Shown: in pieces, positions 61,317 to 64,000 of the stretch
Layout: the number at the start of each line of letters is the position of its first letter
Numbering within the stretch: the stretch's first letter is position 1
NCBI RefSeq assembly: GCF_003992665.1
Contig: NZ_RZMX01000015.1
Coordinates: 69,501-133,500 of the forward strand
Direction: 5' to 3'
Source of the DNA: Pelagibacterium montanilacus
GTDB taxonomy: Bacteria > Pseudomonadota > Alphaproteobacteria > Rhizobiales > Devosiaceae
Length of the DNA: 64,000 nt
Translations under genes and position numbers: made by a program
The notes under the pieces: generated by a model
Databases searched by the model: none
Seen by the model: only the letters and a program-made list of their open reading frames with translations
What the model was told of the DNA's origin: nothing

Positions 61317-64000
61317 ATGTCTCAATCCGCATACAAGGCAGACCGGCCCGCGCCTTCGCCCGCCGCGATGACGCCCATGATGGCCCAGTATTTCGAGATC
61401 AAGGGCATCAATCCGGGCTTCCTTCTGTTCTATCGCATGGGGGATTTCTACGAGCTGTTCTTCGAGGACGCCGAAATCGCCTCCCGGGCACTGGGGATTA
61501 CGCTGACCCGGCGCGGCAAGCACCAGGACGAGGACATTCCCATGTGCGGAGTGCCGGTCCACGCCGCGCAGGATTATCTGAGGAAACTGATCGCGCTCGG
61601 GCACCGGGTCGCCGTCTGCGAGCAGACCGAAGACCCGGCCGAAGCGCGCAAGCGCGGGTCGAAATCTGTCGTGCGTCGGGAAGTCGTGCGGCTGGTGACC
61701 CCGGGGACCCTCACCGAGGATGATCTGCTGCCCGCCAGGGCCAGCAATTTCCTTGCCGCCCTCGCCATGCTCCGGCATGGGGAAGCCGATTTCGCTCTGG
61801 CCTGGGCCGATATCTCGACCGGTGAGCTCTTCGTCGCCGATCTGCCCGCCGAGGCGCTCGCCGACGAGCTTGCCCGGCTCGAGCCCGCCGAGCTTCTGGT
61901 CAGCGCCAATACCCTCGAGCGGCTCGGGGAAACCCAAGGGGGTGCCCAGCCCTGGCTGTCGGGGGCGACGATCCTCGACGCCGCCGCCTTTGACTCCGAG
62001 GCCGGCGCCGAGCGCCTGCGCGCCACATTCGCGCCCGGCGCTCTCGATCCCACCGCCTTTTCCCGCGTGGCCCGGTCCGCCCTCGGCGCTCTTGTGGGCT
62101 ATGTGGCCGAAACCCAGAAGCAGGCCGGCATCGCGCTGCGCACGCCCCAATCCCAGCGCACCGATGCCCACATGTCGATCGACGCGGCCACCCGCGCTTC
62201 GCTCGAATTGCTCACCACCAACCGTGGCGAAGCACGTGGCGCGCTGCTCCATGGCATCGACATGACCGTCACGGCGCCCGGCGCCCGGCTCTTTGCCGCC
62301 CGGCTTGCCGCTCCGCTGGTTTCGGCCGCCGCCATCGAAAAGCGGCTCGAGATTGTTGCCAGGGTTTGTGCTGATACCACGCTGGCCGCCCGGCTGCGCA
62401 CGCATCTCAAGGCAGCCCCCGATATTTCAAGGGCCTTGACCCGGATCGAGCTCGAGCGCGGAGGGCCGCGCGATCTCGCCGCCATCGGCAAGGGTATCGA
62501 CGCCGCCATCGCGCTGTCGGGTGTGCTTTCGTCACTCGATTCGCCTCCCGAGGGGCTTGCCGCACTGGCCGAGGGCCTCGGGCAGGCGCCCACCGATCTC
62601 GCCGGGCTTCTGGGGTCGGCCCTGAGCGCCGAGCTGCCACTGCTCTCCCGGGACGGGGGTTTTGTGGCCGAGGGGTTCGATCCCGAGCTCGACACCCAGC
62701 GCGCGCTCGGCCGGGAAACCCGCACCGTGGTGGCCGGCCTGCAGGCCGATCTGTGCACCCGCACGACGATCAAAAGCCTGCGGATCAAGCACAACAACGT
62801 CCTGGGCTTTTTCATCGAGGTGCCGGCGGCCCATGGCCCCCGCCTGCTCGAGCCGGACATGGAAGGGGAGTTCATCCATCGCCAGACCATGGCCAATGCC
62901 ATGCGCTTTACGACAGGGGAACTGGCCGATCTCGAGGGCAGGATCGCCCGCGCTCACCAGACCGCGCTCGAGATCGAAGCCGCCATTTTCGCGCGCCTGC
63001 GCGAGGCGGTTCTGGCCAACACCGCCCGATTGCGCGCGCTGGCCGACGCCATGGCCGAGCTCGACGTGCACGCGGCGCTCGCCACCCTCGCGTCCGAACA
63101 GGGATACGCGCGGCCCACCATCACCGAGGCCCTGGATTTTGCGATCGAGGGTGGCCGCCATCCGGTGGTCGAGCAGACCCTTGTCCGCCAGGCCAGGAGC
63201 TTTGTGGCCAATGATTGCGACCTTTCCGGCCCCCTGGACTCCCAGGAGACCGGTGGCAGGCTCTGGCTGGTCACGGGCCCCAACATGGGCGGCAAGTCCA
63301 CCTTCCTGCGCCAGAACGCGCTCATCGCCATCATGGCGCAGATGGGCTCCTTCGTGCCGGCCCGCGCCGCGCGTATCGGGGTGGTGGACAGGGTGTTCTC
63401 CCGGGTAGGCGCGTCCGACGACATTGCGCAGGGGCGCTCGACCTTCATGGTCGAGATGGTCGAAACCGCCGCCATCCTCAACAGGGCCACCAGCCGGTCG
63501 CTGGTCATTCTCGACGAGATCGGGCGGGGCACCGCGACCTTCGACGGGCTCTCGATCGCCTGGGCGTGCGTCGAGACCCTGCACGAGACCACGCGCTGCC
63601 GCGGGCTTTTTGCCACCCATTACCACGAGTTGACGGCGCTCGGGGGCATGCTCGACCGGGTGTCCAATCACACCATGAAGGTGCGCGAGTGGGAGGGCGA
63701 GGTCGTCTTCCTCCATGAGGTGGTCGCCGGGGTCGCCGACCGGTCCTACGGAATCCAGGTGGCCCGGCTCGCCGGGCTTCCCGCCCCGGTCATCGACCGG
63801 GCGCGTGCCGTGCTCGACCTGCTTGAAGCGCGCGGCCAGGCAGATCCCCAGAGCGTTCTGGCCGATCTTCCGCTGTTTGCCCGCGCCTCGGCCCCTCCTC
63901 CGGCCCGGTCAGCGCCGCAACCTCGTGATAACCGCTTGCGCGATATGGTATCGGGTGTAAGGCCCGATGACATGACCCCGCGTGAGGCCCTCGAATGGAT
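61317..64000 (+). CDS. mutS: DNA mismatch repair protein MutS, 5' part
   Basis: Mismatch-recognising ATPase; the frame is open to the end of the window, giving the first ~894 residues. The N-terminal mismatch motif is in FLLFYRMGDFYELFFEDAEI. The connector and lever domains follow, then the ATPase: Walker A VTGPNMGGKSTFLRQNA near residue 655, DIAQGRSTFMVEMVETAAIL, Walker B SLVILDEIGRGTATFDGLS and FATHYHELTALGG. A C-terminal linker (FARASAPPPARSAPQP) precedes the tail. The ATG at 61317 has only a weak ribosome-binding site; the reading MSQSAYKADRPAPS fits other alphaproteobacterial MutS starts. Confidence 0.96.
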   Translation, partial: MSQSAYKADRPAPSPAAMTPMMAQYFEIKGINPGFLLFYRMGDFYELFFEDAEIASRALGITLTRRGKHQDEDIPMCGVPVHAAQDYLRKLIALGHRVAVCEQTEDPAEARKRGSKSVVRREVVRLVTPGTLTEDDLLPARASNFLAALAMLRHGEADFALAWADISTGELFVADLPAEALADELARLEPAELLVSANTLERLGETQGGAQPWLSGATILDAAAFDSEAGAERLRATFAPGALDPTAFSRVARSALGALVGYVAETQKQAGIALRTPQSQRTDAHMSIDAATRASLELLTTNRGEARGALLHGIDMTVTAPGARLFAARLAAPLVSAAAIEKRLEIVARVCADTTLAARLRTHLKAAPDISRALTRIELERGGPRDLAAIGKGIDAAIALSGVLSSLDSPPEGLAALAEGLGQAPTDLAGLLGSALSAELPLLSRDGGFVAEGFDPELDTQRALGRETRTVVAGLQADLCTRTTIKSLRIKHNNVLGFFIEVPAAHGPRLLEPDMEGEFIHRQTMANAMRFTTGELADLEGRIARAHQTALEIEAAIFARLREAVLANTARLRALADAMAELDVHAALATLASEQGYARPTITEALDFAIEGGRHPVVEQTLVRQARSFVANDCDLSGPLDSQETGGRLWLVTGPNMGGKSTFLRQNALIAIMAQMGSFVPARAARIGVVDRVFSRVGASDDIAQGRSTFMVEMVETAAILNRATSRSLVILDEIGRGTATFDGLSIAWACVETLHETTRCRGLFATHYHELTALGGMLDRVSNHTMKVREWEGEVVFLHEVVAGVADRSYGIQVARLAGLPAPVIDRARAVLDLLEARGQADPQSVLADLPLFARASAPPPARSAPQPRDNRLRDMVSGVRPDDMTPREALEW

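Overview
The window is high-GC (mid-60s % by eye) alphaproteobacterial chromosome. Gene order and protein sequences fit the order Hyphomicrobiales; a Devosiaceae-like organism (Devosia/Pelagibacterium group) is my best guess, an inference from resemblance only. No tRNA, rRNA, CRISPR array, transposase or prophage gene was seen. About 69 protein genes are supported. Two run off the ends: holA at the left, mutS at the right.

Left part, 1-16 kb: the replication-origin neighbourhood. The 3' end of holA is followed by a minus-strand block read as hemE-hemJ-rho-mnmE-mnmG-rsmG-parA-parB (chromosome segregation, tRNA modification, rRNA methylation, transcription termination, haem synthesis). A 444-bp non-coding gap between hemE and maf carries two CtrA-type boxes (TTAA-N7-TTAA and TTAA-N7-TTAG), weak DnaA-box-like 9-mers and AT-rich patches. 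It sits where the hemE-linked origin lies in Caulobacter and relatives, and is the best oriC candidate. Beyond it come maf-aroE-coaE-dnaQ, secB, fxsA, a Tim44-domain gene, a Smr-domain gene and a small HTH gene. Palindromes built on TTCACGTGAA (parS type) cluster at the par locus and recur through the window.

Middle, 16-37 kb: hslUV; a histidine operon (hisB, DUF2628, hisH, hisA, hisF, hisE) followed by coaA; an adenosine-kinase-like gene, nth, a DUF2244 gene, an AraC-Ogt fusion, gpmA, dapB, pyrF and a flavin reductase; then the chaperone genes dnaJ, dnaK, grpE and hrcA on the minus strand, with dgoK-dgoA (2-keto-3-deoxygalactonate use) inserted on the opposite strand between dnaJ and dnaK. 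dnaK has a very clear sigma-32-type promoter. The start of hisF is preceded by a diverged duplicate of its own first 16 codons.

Right part, 37-64 kb: rph-rdgB-hemW; an LpoA-like lipoprotein-activator gene divergent from rsmI-yraN, then gshB; small membrane and envelope genes (MarC family, a PagL-like barrel, a GH25 lysozyme lipoprotein); a single-domain response regulator; comM; a CpxP/Spy-like periplasmic protein; prfC; aceA (glyoxylate shunt) with a 75-aa unknown gene and a divergent ScfR-type regulator; ohr; a xylose module (xylA-xylB, LacI-type regulator, galM) with two matching operator palindromes; a GNAT/OlsB-like gene; and mutS.

Two families of short non-coding repeats stand out. One, about 105 bp with CTAGAGC/GCTCTAG-like ends, occurs six times, and in five copies its first bases are the TAG stop codon of the gene before it. 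The other is a three-module mosaic packed into the 954-bp gap between prfC and aceA.
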